From positions 248,001 to 312,000 of the forward strand of contig NZ_JYLB01000008.1 of assembly GCF_001042905.1 (NCBI RefSeq): a DNA stretch of 64,000 nt, in the 5' to 3' direction. The stretch is from Pseudomonas lini. Lineage in GTDB: Bacteria > Pseudomonadota > Gammaproteobacteria > Pseudomonadales > Pseudomonadaceae. The notes under the pieces were generated by a model. That model was given only the letters and a program-made list of their open reading frames with translations. It was not told the DNA's origin and did no database searches. The position numbers and the translations under genes were made by a program. Below are positions 50,936 to 60,128 of the stretch, piece after piece; positions within the stretch are counted from its first letter, which is position 1; each line of letters begins with the position of its first letter.

Positions 50936-51883
50936 ATGCAAAAAAACATCACATCTTTAGGCTCATTGAACTGGGATGACCTCAAGTTTTTCCTCGAGGT
51001 TGCCCGCACCCGCAAGGCCAGCACCGCAGCCAAGCGCCTGGCGGTGGACTACACCACCGTGTCGCGACGCATCAGTTCGCTGGAAGCGGCGCTGGGCACT
51101 TTGCTGTTCGAGAAATCCCGGACCAGCGGCTTCGTCCTGACTGCCGAGGGCCAGCGGCTGCTGGGTTACGCCGAATCGATCGAAAGCACTCTGCACATGG
51201 CCTGCGAACAAGTTTCAGGCTCCGGCGTGGCGTTGTCCGGGCATGTGCGCATGGGTTGCACCGAAGGGTTCGGCAGCTTTTTCATCACCCCACAGCTGAG
51301 CCATTTCGTCGACGCCTACCCGGCGATCTCGGTGGACATCCTGCCGCTGCCGCACTTCATCAGCCTGTCCAAGCGCGAGGCAGACATCGTCATCGCGCTG
51401 GAGCGGCCGGAACACGGCCCGTATGTCTGCTGCAAACTCTGCGATTACAAATTGCAGCTGTATGCGACCCAGGATTATCTGGACAAGCACCCACCGATCC
51501 GCCGCCCGGCAGACTTGGGCAAGCATCAATTCATCAGTTATGTAGACGATCTGGCTTTCAGCTCGGAGCTGCTGTACCTGGCAAATGTGTTGCCCGGTGC
51601 CAGTGCCAATCTGCGCAGCACCAGTGTGATCGCGCAGTTCGTGGCGGCGCAGCAGGGACGGTCATTGGCGATTCTGCCGTGCTTCCTGGCGGCTCAGGAC
51701 CCGCGATTGCTGCCGGTGTTGCCGCAAGAGATCACCATTACCCGGCAGTTCTGGATGTACTGTCGGGAGGACCTGCGCAAGCTCAAGCGGATTACGTTGT
51801 TGTGGGATTACATCCGTGCCGTCACCGAGAAGAATCAAGCGCTGTTGATGGGGGAAAATCAGGAGATGTTGTTCGCCGACTAA
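50936..51883 (+). CDS. LysR family transcriptional regulator, divergent from mmsAB
   Basis: The protein is 315 residues. LNWDDLKFFLEVARTRKAST leads into the helix-turn-helix (AAKRLAVDYTTVSRRISSLE), and the binding domain begins near residue 95. The ATG at 50936 (MQKNITSLG) is preferred over the start at 50867, because the earlier stretch overlaps the promoter region and lacks family character. Its position back-to-back with mmsA makes it the likely mmsAB regulator. Its stop overlaps the stop of the convergent yfiB gene by two to three bases. Confidence 0.9.
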   Translation: MQKNITSLGSLNWDDLKFFLEVARTRKASTAAKRLAVDYTTVSRRISSLEAALGTLLFEKSRTSGFVLTAEGQRLLGYAESIESTLHMACEQVSGSGVALSGHVRMGCTEGFGSFFITPQLSHFVDAYPAISVDILPLPHFISLSKREADIVIALERPEHGPYVCCKLCDYKLQLYATQDYLDKHPPIRRPADLGKHQFISYVDDLAFSSELLYLANVLPGASANLRSTSVIAQFVAAQQGRSLAILPCFLAAQDPRLLPVLPQEITITRQFWMYCREDLRKLKRITLLWDYIRAVTEKNQALLMGENQEMLFAD

Positions 51884-52383
51884 TCCGCGCTCACCACGAT
51901 CGACACCCGACGGTTCTCGGTGCGTCCGACCGTGGTGTCGTTGGAAGCGACGGGCTTGCTGCTGCCCAGGCCGCGCAATTGGATGTTTTCTTCTTTCATG
52001 CCGACGGCGGCCAAAACCTTGCCAACGCTTTTCGCGCGACGCAGGGAAAGCTGTTCGTTATAGGACTCTTGGCCCGAAGCATCGGTGTGGCCGTCGACCC
52101 TCACCCGTTCGATTACCACACTCAATAACGCCTTGCCAATGCGCTCGACGATCTCGGTACTGGCTGGGTTTAAGCTCTCGACGTCACTGCTGAACAGCAC
52201 TTTGTCCGACAGACCATAGGCCCAGCCGTCGTCAGTCATTTCGAAACCTTGCTGTTTGAGTACGGCGATCTGCGCCGGGGTCAGGCCTTTTTGCGGTGCC
52301 GTCTGGCAACCGGTCAATGCCAGCAAGGCAAGGAACAGGGTGATGGTGAAAAGTCGTAGAGAACGCTGATTGAAGGTGAACAC
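51880..52383 (-). CDS. yfiB: OmpA-family lipoprotein YfiB
   Basis: The protein is 167 residues. A lipoprotein signal peptide ends in LLALTGC (lipobox, modified Cys at about residue 26). A Pal/OmpA peptidoglycan-binding domain follows, with VRVDGHTDASGQESYNEQLS, LRRAKSV and NRRVSIVV. In Pseudomonas, YfiB sits in the outer membrane and sequesters YfiR, releasing the cyclase YfiN. It is the last gene of yfiR-yfiN-yfiB and lies five bases after yfiN. Confidence 0.93.
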   Translation of the reverse strand: MFTFNQRSLRLFTITLFLALLALTGCQTAPQKGLTPAQIAVLKQQGFEMTDDGWAYGLSDKVLFSSDVESLNPASTEIVERIGKALLSVVIERVRVDGHTDASGQESYNEQLSLRRAKSVGKVLAAVGMKEENIQLRGLGSSKPVASNDTTVGRTENRRVSIVVSAD

Positions 52384-52388
52384 AGAAA

Positions 52389-53657
52389 TTAGCTCCTGGT
52401 TTGAACATGGGCGACAGGGAGCTCCGCCCCTGCGGTTTGCTGCGCGCCTCGAGAAAGGCGTTTGGCCTGGTACATCGCGGCGTCGGCAGCATGGAGCAAC
52501 TCACCCGGTGTGACCCCATGATCGGGGTACACGGCGATGCCGATACTGAGTGAAGTCAACACCTGGATACTGCCCGGCAAGGGGATTGGCGCTTCCATGC
52601 TGGCAATGATTTGATTGGCAATCCGTTCGGCGTCTTCGGCCTTGTGCAGGGGTGTGAGCAGGATTGCAAACTCGTCGCCGCCCAGACGCGCGACCAGGTC
52701 CTCTTCACGCAGTTGTGCACGAACCCGGGTTGCCACGGCGACCAGCACCGCATCGCCGGCAGCGTGGCCGAAGTTATCGTTGATCTCCTTGAACCGGTCG
52801 CTGTCGAGAAACAGCACGGCCACTCGCTCATCGAGCTTGCCGGCATTGCGCAAGGCACGCATCAGGCGGCCTTCGAAAAACGCTCGATTTGGCAGTCCGG
52901 TCAGGCTGTCATGACTGGCTTGGTGGGCCAGGGTTTCGTTTTCGTTTTGCAGGTGGGTCTGCCAGGATTCGAGTTCATCGAGCAAGGCATTGAAGTCGTT
53001 GCCCAGGTTGTCTAGTTCGGCAATATCGGCGGGCGGCACGCGCTGGTCGAAGGCTCGCTCGCTGCGGGCGGCGTGAGCCACGGCAGCCAGGCTGCGCAAA
53101 GGGCCGGTGATCCCCTGCAATTGCCGCCGCGCCAGATAAAGCGCAACCCAGGCACTGACGGCGGTACACAAGACGATCCCCATCAGACCGCTGAGCAAAA
53201 AGCGCATCAAGCTGCCACCGTGACCGGTGAGCAAGATGCTGCCGATTACCTGACCTTGATGGACGATCGGCATGCTGATGGGTTTTTCCAGAATCGCCCG
53301 GGCGATCTGCACTTCAAGATCGGAGAGCAGCCCCGTTTCCGGTCGCTGCCAACGTGCAAGTAACTCGCCTTGCTCGTCCATCACCTGTGCATCGGCCACT
53401 TCTTCGGTGGACGCGATCAATGCCAGCGCCTCAGTGGCGGCGGCCTTATCGTTGAACACCACCGCGGCTTCCACGGTGTAATTGATTGAACGGGCGATCA
53501 GATGCAGGTTGTGATCAGCATAAACCCGCAAGGCCAGAACCCCCAGCAGGGTCAACGAAACACTGGCCATGGCCACGCCCACCAGGGCGACGATCAAATG
53601 TCCACGGCCGATAACCGAACCCAGGGTCGGACGGGTACCTGATTTGAATAGATTCAT
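52389..53657 (-). CDS. yfiN: Diguanylate cyclase YfiN (TpbB)
   Basis: The protein is 422 residues. TM1 (about 20-45), a periplasmic CHASE8-like domain, TM2 (about 152-175), HAMP (about 176-228) and a GGDEF domain (about 250-405) follow in order. The active motif is intact (ARLGGDEFAILL). An RxxD inhibitory site (REED) lies five residues before it, so product feedback is expected. It makes c-di-GMP and promotes biofilm and small-colony growth when YfiR repression is lifted. Its start overlaps the yfiR stop by four bases. Confidence 0.94.
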   Translation of the reverse strand: MNLFKSGTRPTLGSVIGRGHLIVALVGVAMASVSLTLLGVLALRVYADHNLHLIARSINYTVEAAVVFNDKAAATEALALIASTEEVADAQVMDEQGELLARWQRPETGLLSDLEVQIARAILEKPISMPIVHQGQVIGSILLTGHGGSLMRFLLSGLMGIVLCTAVSAWVALYLARRQLQGITGPLRSLAAVAHAARSERAFDQRVPPADIAELDNLGNDFNALLDELESWQTHLQNENETLAHQASHDSLTGLPNRAFFEGRLMRALRNAGKLDERVAVLFLDSDRFKEINDNFGHAAGDAVLVAVATRVRAQLREEDLVARLGGDEFAILLTPLHKAEDAERIANQIIASMEAPIPLPGSIQVLTSLSIGIAVYPDHGVTPGELLHAADAAMYQAKRLSRGAQQTAGAELPVAHVQTRS

Positions 53658-54229
53658 GGTGCCGCCGGCTTGCGACGCGACAGTTGCAGCACACTGGGAT
53701 GAATGCGCACACCGCTGCGGGCGACCGAGTCGAGGTTGACCTCGAAGGACACCTGTTCATCGCCGACCCGCAGACAGAACAGACTGCCGACGGTGCATTG
53801 ATCGCCGCCTTCGCTGATGCTCACCACCGGGCGTCCTGTCAGCGAGGCGAACAATCGACTGCGTTCGTCGCTGGTCAGCTTGCCGATGTACGCCGCGTCG
53901 CATTCACCGGCAATGGCCGGGTTGTCGGCCAAAAGCCGTCGCACGGTAACCGGCCGACCAGTGGCCTGGGTAGTGCCCTTGACCAGGTCGTCGGTGTACT
54001 CGGTAGGGCCGACCACGCACAGACGCAACTGTTGAGGCTCAACAGGCCACCGCGCATAACTGAGAATCCCGAGCACAACCTGAGTGACCGATCTCGCGCG
54101 CTGGTCGGCCTTGTTCACGTCGGATTCCGGCTGAGCGAAGGCAACGCCCGTCAACAAACAGAGAAGACCGACAAGCAGCACTTGCTTGCAGCCAACAACG
54201 CGTTCTGTCGCCCAGACAGCCACCTTCAT
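53654..54229 (-). CDS. yfiR: Periplasmic YfiN repressor YfiR
   Basis: The protein is 191 residues. The N-terminal signal segment (QVLLVGLLCLLTGVAFAQ, about 15-32) directs it to the periplasm. Four cysteines (LRLCVVG, AGECDAA, DQCTVGSLFC) match the two disulfides described for P. aeruginosa YfiR, which make it redox-sensitive. It binds YfiN and holds the cyclase inactive. I chose the ATG at 54229 (MKVAVWATERVV); the extension to 54277 lacks signal-peptide character. Confidence 0.92.
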   Translation of the reverse strand: MKVAVWATERVVGCKQVLLVGLLCLLTGVAFAQPESDVNKADQRARSVTQVVLGILSYARWPVEPQQLRLCVVGPTEYTDDLVKGTTQATGRPVTVRRLLADNPAIAGECDAAYIGKLTSDERSRLFASLTGRPVVSISEGGDQCTVGSLFCLRVGDEQVSFEVNLDSVARSGVRIHPSVLQLSRRKPAAP

Positions 54230-54333
54230 GCAGGGATTCTCTTCGATCGAAACGAAATGATGCCGCAACGATAGCACAGCACCGAAACACCAGCGAGGCC
54301 ACGTACCACGGCACTTCGGACAGATTCCGCCGT

Positions 54334-56442
54334 TCAGTGACCCGGCTCGATACCCTCTTCCAGCTCCAGCATCAACCCGCTCAAGCGCTTGACCTTGCGC
54401 CGCACGGCCTCTTCGAATACGCCGGCGCGAGGCTCAATCAGGGTGAACCAGTGTTTGGCCCGGGTTATTCCGGTATAGATCAGTTCCTTGGTGAGCACAG
54501 GGTTCAGGGCATCCGGCAGAATCAATGCCGTATGGGCAAATTCCGAGCCCTGGGATTTGTGTACGGTCATGGCGTACACGGTGTCGACATCGTTGAGTCG
54601 ACTTGGCAGGACAAAGCGCACACCGCCCTGACCATCGTTGCGCGGGAAGGCCACACGCAACACTTGCCGTCCAGCATCGGGCCCCTCACGCTCCGGCAGT
54701 TTGAGGGCGATGCCAATATCGCCGTTCATCAAACCCAGGCCATAGTCGTTGCGGGTCATCAGCACGGGCCGACCTTCGTACCACTGGTGGTCGCTGTCGA
54801 TCAGCCGAGCCTTGAGCAGCGCGTCGGTCACTCGCTGATTCAAGCCTTCCACCCCCCAAGGCCCTTTGCGTACAGCGCACAATAGCTGGAAGGCGTCGAA
54901 CGCTTGCAGCACCACACGAGCCCAATCGGCCCAGCGTGAATCGTCGAGCGGGCTGTCGAGCGGTGGCCGCTGATTGCGCAAAAGACTCAGGTAATGCCGA
55001 TAACCTTGCGGCCCCTCGCCATGACCTTCGAGCAACAACCGCTCCAGCGCCCGGTCCTGCTCACCCTTGAGAGGCAGGGAAAATACGTCGCCATGGCTTC
55101 CAGCCGCCAATAACTTGCGGGCTTCCTCAGGTTGCTGCTGGTTGACCCAACGGGCCAACTGACCGATGCCGCTGCCCTCGCCGAAGCGCCGTGAGTGACG
55201 CAGCATCACGACCTGCTGAGCCAGGGGATGCGCTCCGTTGATGTCTTCGTGCAAGCCGCTGCTACGGAGGTTTTCACCGCTGACTGCCTCCAGCCACTGG
55301 CGTGTCTGCGGGCTGTACCAACCAGCTTCGGCATCGCGGCACAGATCGCCCAAGACGGCACCGGCCTCTACCGACGCCAGTTGATCCTTGTCACCGAGCA
55401 GCACCAGACGAGCATGGGCCGGCAATGCGTCGAGCAGATTGGCCATCATTTCCAGGTCGATCATCGAGGCTTCGTCCACCACCAATACATCCAGCGGCAA
55501 GCGATTGCCGGCGTGGTGCCGGAAATGCCGGGTGCCGGGACGACTGCCGAGCAAACGGTGCACGGTGGTCACATCCGACGGGATCTTCTCCCGCACCGTT
55601 TCAGCAACTTCCAGGGTTTGAACCTGTTGGCTGATGGACTCGGTCAATCGTGCGGCAGCTTTGCCAGTGGGTGCCGCGAGACGAATGCGCAGCGGTTTGC
55701 CAGCCTCAATCGCGGGTGCCTGGAGCAATGCGAGCAAGCGCACGACCGTGGTGGTTTTGCCAGTTCCCGGGCCGCCGGTGACGATGCTGAATGCGCTGCG
55801 GGTGGCCAGGGCGCAAGCGAGCTTCTGCCAGTCGATCACTTCATCAGGCCTGGCTGGACCGAACAGGCCAGTCAGGCGCTGGGGCAAATCACTCGGTGTT
55901 GTTTCGTGTGCAGCCAGGCGCTGACGCAGGGCGTTATCGATGCGCCGTTCGTAAGCCCAGTAGCGGCGCAAGTACAGGCGTTTACCCGACAGCACCAACG
56001 GCCGGTGCTGCGCGGCCTGACGCCCGTCGACGGCCAGAGCCACCAGGCGGCTGGACGCCAGGACCTTGCACCAATGAGCACCGTCCAGCGCCTCAAGCAG
56101 TTGTGACGGCAGCAACATCGCGCCACTTTGCAGATCACCTTCCGGCGGCAGCGACAAAGCGAAGTCCGGCTCTTTCAGCGTTTCGAACAGATCCAGGCAA
56201 ACATGGCCGTGACCCAACTGGTGACTGGTCAACGCGGCGGCCAGCAACACCAATGGATCGTCGTCGGGGGCGAGTTCGTGGAGAAAGGCGACGAAGGCCT
56301 TGTCCAGCGCCCGTAGCCAACCGCGTTCGACCCAACGCGTGAGCAGCAGCAACAAGTCATCTGCGCGACTCAGGGGGGCCAGGTCCGACAGACTTTCGGC
56401 CGCCAATGGCGTGGGCAGCAAATCGGCGAAGGTGCGAGTCAT
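54334..56442 (-). CDS. recD: Exodeoxyribonuclease V subunit alpha
   Basis: The protein is 702 residues. Helicase superfamily 1 motifs are visible: VTGGPGTGKTTTVVRLL (Walker A, about 220), LVVDEASMIDLEMM (Walker B, about 322), and TVHKSQGSEF near the C-terminus (motif V region). RecD is the 5'-3' helicase of RecBCD, which unwinds double-strand ends for repair and degrades foreign DNA. The start overlaps the recB stop (ATGA). The order recC-recB-recD without an intervening ptrA is the pseudomonad arrangement. Confidence 0.96.
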   Translation of the reverse strand: MTRTFADLLPTPLAAESLSDLAPLSRADDLLLLLTRWVERGWLRALDKAFVAFLHELAPDDDPLVLLAAALTSHQLGHGHVCLDLFETLKEPDFALSLPPEGDLQSGAMLLPSQLLEALDGAHWCKVLASSRLVALAVDGRQAAQHRPLVLSGKRLYLRRYWAYERRIDNALRQRLAAHETTPSDLPQRLTGLFGPARPDEVIDWQKLACALATRSAFSIVTGGPGTGKTTTVVRLLALLQAPAIEAGKPLRIRLAAPTGKAAARLTESISQQVQTLEVAETVREKIPSDVTTVHRLLGSRPGTRHFRHHAGNRLPLDVLVVDEASMIDLEMMANLLDALPAHARLVLLGDKDQLASVEAGAVLGDLCRDAEAGWYSPQTRQWLEAVSGENLRSSGLHEDINGAHPLAQQVVMLRHSRRFGEGSGIGQLARWVNQQQPEEARKLLAAGSHGDVFSLPLKGEQDRALERLLLEGHGEGPQGYRHYLSLLRNQRPPLDSPLDDSRWADWARVVLQAFDAFQLLCAVRKGPWGVEGLNQRVTDALLKARLIDSDHQWYEGRPVLMTRNDYGLGLMNGDIGIALKLPEREGPDAGRQVLRVAFPRNDGQGGVRFVLPSRLNDVDTVYAMTVHKSQGSEFAHTALILPDALNPVLTKELIYTGITRAKHWFTLIEPRAGVFEEAVRRKVKRLSGLMLELEEGIEPGH

Positions 56443-59400
56443 AGCAGTACTCCCTGTTCCCAGGCGGGTTCGGCCTTGGGCTCTGGCTTGCCCTGGAACA
56501 ACCGGTCCAGACGCTCGATCAGCTCCCGTGGCGGACGGGCGAAATACACGCCCTGGCTGGTCGCGCGAGTACCGCGAAGGAACAGGTACAACGCCCCACC
56601 GACATGCCGGTCGTAATCGTAATCGACCAGCCGCGCCTTGAGCTGGCGATGCAGGGCGAGCAGGTACAACACATATTGCAGGTCGTAACGGTTATCGAGA
56701 ATCGACTGCTCCATGGCCGGCTCGGTATAGGCCGCATCATCGATGCCCAGCCAGTTGGATTTGTAGTCGGCGACGTAATAACGACCGTCGTGCTCGAACG
56801 TCAGGTCGATGAAGCCTTTGAACATGCCATTGAGCAGCACCGGTTCGGCGGCCACCCTGGCCACGCCGTTGTGGGTGTATTGGCGCACCAGTTCATCGAG
56901 TTTGAGCACATCGACTTTGTGACTGGCGAACCAGAATTCCATCTCGACCCGGTACTGGGTCAGTTGCTCGAACACTACCGGTGCCTGCCCGCCGCCGATG
57001 TGCAGCGGGGATTTGAGCAAGTGCTGTAGCCAGTCGCTCAACGTCGTGATCCAGCCTTCCCAGCCTCGGCGATTGCAGCGACGGGCGATGGCGTCTTCCA
57101 CAGCTAGTGGTGCAGCGGCAAAACCTTCGTCACCGGCCCACTCAAGCAATCCATGGAGAAAAGTGCCGGGATTCGGCCCGCGAGGGAATCGATGGATATC
57201 AGCCCCGCCAGCATTCACTTCTCGCGGCGCTTGCGGATCGAGACGTTCGTCGTCAAAAAGCTTTTGTGCTTGCGGGCTCTCCGGCGCTTCGTCACTGCCC
57301 ACGCTCAGACTGTCGCCAATGCGCAAGGCGCTGTAAGAGGCAATCCACCAGTTTTCGCTGGCCTTGCGCTTGGGTATCAGCGGCGCAAGCAAGGTCGCTT
57401 CATTGCGAGGCGGATGGTAATGCTCGGCGCTCGCATCAGGCATCTCACCGTAGTTCAGGGCCGGGCAGTCCTGCTGCAAATCTTCCAGCCAACGCCGCAA
57501 CCCTGCCGACTCAGCCAATGGCGCACCGCCGCCCAGCAGATAACCCAACGCTGAAAGGTGCAACGTCGAACCGTTGTTATTGCCGCGCTTGAGGTCAGTC
57601 ACACCGAGCCAGCAGGCATGTTGTGCCCGGGTCAGGGCGACATAGAGCAGCCGAAGATCCTCGGCCAAGCGCTCATCATCGGCCTGGGCGACCAACTCCG
57701 GCGTCGGCTTCAAACTCACTTGAGCCTTGCCCGTCGCGTCGTGGTAATACAATGGTAAACGGCTGCCATCCACCGGTTTTGCCGAGCAAATGAACGGCAG
57801 AAACACCAACGGATATTCAAGCCCTTTGGATTTGTGGATGGTCACAACCTTGACCAGTTGCTCGTCGCTTTCCAGGCGCAGGATTTGTTCTTCGCCAGCC
57901 TGACCGGACAATGCCAGATGCTCGGACAAGTGACGGATCAAGGCTTGCTCGCCATCAAGCTCAGCGGCTGCTTGCTGCAGCAGCTCGGACAGGTGCAGCA
58001 GGTTGGTCAGCACCCGCTCACCATCGTTGCGCGCGATCAACGCTTGGGGCAGTTGGAAGTCGTGCAGCAAACGTCGCAGCATTGGCAGCACACCCTGCTT
58101 GCGCCAGAGCTCGCGATAACTGCGGAACTGCATGACCCGTGCTTCCCAGGCCAGTTCGTCCTGATTCAGCCGCTCCAGCTCAGCCAGCGAAAGGTTCAGT
58201 GTGATGCAGGCAAGAGCGGCACGGAGGGGACGCTCGACATCCGGCTCGGCACACGCTTTGAGCCAGGTCAGCAGGTCATGGGCTTCCTGGGCGGCGAACA
58301 CGGAGTCCTTGTCTGACAGGTAAACACTGCGCACGCCGCGGGCCGAAAGTTCGCCACGCACGGCCTGTGCCTCTTTGCCGTCGCGCACCAGAATCGCGAT
58401 ATCCGCCGGCAGCAAACCTCTGAAGTCCTTACCGTCCTGGATGAAACCCGCACAGCCTTGTTGACCACCATTGAGCAGCGCGGTGATTTCACTGGCGCAG
58501 GCGGCGGCCAATTGTTGTCGATACACCGCGCCAGACAGTGGCTGATCGGCGGACAGATGCCAAATGTTCAGGGCAGGTACAACCTGACCATCAATCTGCA
58601 GGACTTCTTTGCGCCCTTGGGATTCTACGGGCAGGAAAGGTACTGGATTCTCGCCATTTTTCTCACGAAACAGGAATGCTCCGCGCCCCTGCTCACGAGA
58701 TTCGGCGCGCTCGAACACATGGTTCACCGCACTGACCATGCCATGACTGGAGCGGAAGTTGGTGCCCAGGGTATGCAGTCGGCCAGTGGTGGCCTGGCGA
58801 GCGCGCAGGTAGGTATAGATGTCGGCTCCGCGGAAGGCATAGATCGCCTGCTTCGGGTCACCGATCAGAAACAGACCGGTTTCAGGATTGTTGTCTTCGA
58901 TGCGATAAATGCTCTCGAAGATTCGATACTGCACCGGGTCGGTGTCCTGGAATTCGTCGATCAACGCGACCGGGAATTGCTCGCGGATCAGTGTTGCCAG
59001 GCGCTCACCGCCTTCGGACTGCAAAGCTGCATCGAGGCGCAGCAGCATGTCATCGAAGCCCATTTCCGCGCGACGACGCTTTTCTTCTTCGAACCGCGCA
59101 CCGACCCAGTGAGCCGCGTGTTGCAGCACCGCGGCATCAGGGGTCGGCAAACCATCGAGACTGGTCTTGAGACCGGGCATTGCATCGAGACCGGGATGAC
59201 GGGGAGCTTCACCCTTCCAGGCTTCAGCCATGCCATCGGGAGTCAGACGAGTGAAGCCGGTGCCAATGTCCAGTTGCTCGAGAGATTCGTCTTCGGCCCA
59301 GGCCCGAAGTTTCTCGAACCAGGGTTCGAAGTAGCGCGGCTGCATCTTGCGGCCATCAACACTCTTGCTCGCAACGCCCTGGTGACAGATGGCAAGCAAC

Positions 59401-60128
59401 TCATCCGCCCATTGGCGCCAGGGCATCTTGAGTTCGAGCAAGGCGGCCCGTCGCTCCTGCAGGCACTCGGCAATCAACTCGGCAGGTTCTTTACCTTCAA
59501 CGCTGTCACGCTCGCTGGCGAACAACCCTCGCACTCGAGGCAGCAACGCCGCCGGGCCGCCCCAATTGCCGCGAACCCAGTTCAACGCATCGCCTTGCAT
59601 CGGATAGCAGAACAGTCGCCAGTAGTCGCGCAGGACTTCGCCGAGCAAATCGCTGTGATCGGTTTCCAGAGTCTGGGTGAACAGGCTGCCACTGTCGAAC
59701 GCATGTTCGCGCAACATACGCTGGCACCAACTGTGGATGGTCGATACCGCCGCTTCATCCATCCACTGGGCGGCGATGTCCAGGCGGTTTGCACAGCCGG
59801 ACCACTGTTCGGGGAGGTACTGCTCGCGCAACTCGGCAATGAGGCCATCCGGAGCCGGTGTCTCATCGCGGAAAAACCGTGCGGCTTCAGCCAGCCGTGT
59901 GCGAATACGTTCGCGCAGCTCTTTGGTCGCGGCATCGGTGAAGGTCACCACGAGGATTTGCGGTGGCAGCAATTCACGACCAAAACCACTCGACTCGCCG
60001 CCGTGGCCAAGGACCAGACGCAAGTACAGCGCAGAAATAGTGAAGGTCTTGCCGGTCCCGGCGCTGGCCTCAATCAGTTGGCTGCCACGCAGAGGGAATG
60101 CCAGGGCCAGTGGTGTTTTCGTGGTCAT
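56439..60128 (-). CDS. recB: Exodeoxyribonuclease V subunit beta
   Basis: The protein is 1229 residues. SQLIEASAGTGKTFTISALY is Walker A (about residues 16-35), LIDEFQDTDPVQYRIFESIY is the DExx box region (about 390), and VVTIHKSKGLEYPLVFLPF is a late helicase motif. The C-terminal nuclease domain keeps GTFLHGLLEW and the catalytic VADYKSNWLG. RecB is the 3'-5' helicase and the nuclease of RecBCD and loads RecA after Chi recognition. Both ends overlap its operon neighbours by ATGA. Confidence 0.97.
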   Translation of the reverse strand: MTTKTPLALAFPLRGSQLIEASAGTGKTFTISALYLRLVLGHGGESSGFGRELLPPQILVVTFTDAATKELRERIRTRLAEAARFFRDETPAPDGLIAELREQYLPEQWSGCANRLDIAAQWMDEAAVSTIHSWCQRMLREHAFDSGSLFTQTLETDHSDLLGEVLRDYWRLFCYPMQGDALNWVRGNWGGPAALLPRVRGLFASERDSVEGKEPAELIAECLQERRAALLELKMPWRQWADELLAICHQGVASKSVDGRKMQPRYFEPWFEKLRAWAEDESLEQLDIGTGFTRLTPDGMAEAWKGEAPRHPGLDAMPGLKTSLDGLPTPDAAVLQHAAHWVGARFEEEKRRRAEMGFDDMLLRLDAALQSEGGERLATLIREQFPVALIDEFQDTDPVQYRIFESIYRIEDNNPETGLFLIGDPKQAIYAFRGADIYTYLRARQATTGRLHTLGTNFRSSHGMVSAVNHVFERAESREQGRGAFLFREKNGENPVPFLPVESQGRKEVLQIDGQVVPALNIWHLSADQPLSGAVYRQQLAAACASEITALLNGGQQGCAGFIQDGKDFRGLLPADIAILVRDGKEAQAVRGELSARGVRSVYLSDKDSVFAAQEAHDLLTWLKACAEPDVERPLRAALACITLNLSLAELERLNQDELAWEARVMQFRSYRELWRKQGVLPMLRRLLHDFQLPQALIARNDGERVLTNLLHLSELLQQAAAELDGEQALIRHLSEHLALSGQAGEEQILRLESDEQLVKVVTIHKSKGLEYPLVFLPFICSAKPVDGSRLPLYYHDATGKAQVSLKPTPELVAQADDERLAEDLRLLYVALTRAQHACWLGVTDLKRGNNNGSTLHLSALGYLLGGGAPLAESAGLRRWLEDLQQDCPALNYGEMPDASAEHYHPPRNEATLLAPLIPKRKASENWWIASYSALRIGDSLSVGSDEAPESPQAQKLFDDERLDPQAPREVNAGGADIHRFPRGPNPGTFLHGLLEWAGDEGFAAAPLAVEDAIARRCNRRGWEGWITTLSDWLQHLLKSPLHIGGGQAPVVFEQLTQYRVEMEFWFASHKVDVLKLDELVRQYTHNGVARVAAEPVLLNGMFKGFIDLTFEHDGRYYVADYKSNWLGIDDAAYTEPAMEQSILDNRYDLQYVLYLLALHRQLKARLVDYDYDRHVGGALYLFLRGTRATSQGVYFARPPRELIERLDRLFQGKPEPKAEPAWEQGVLL

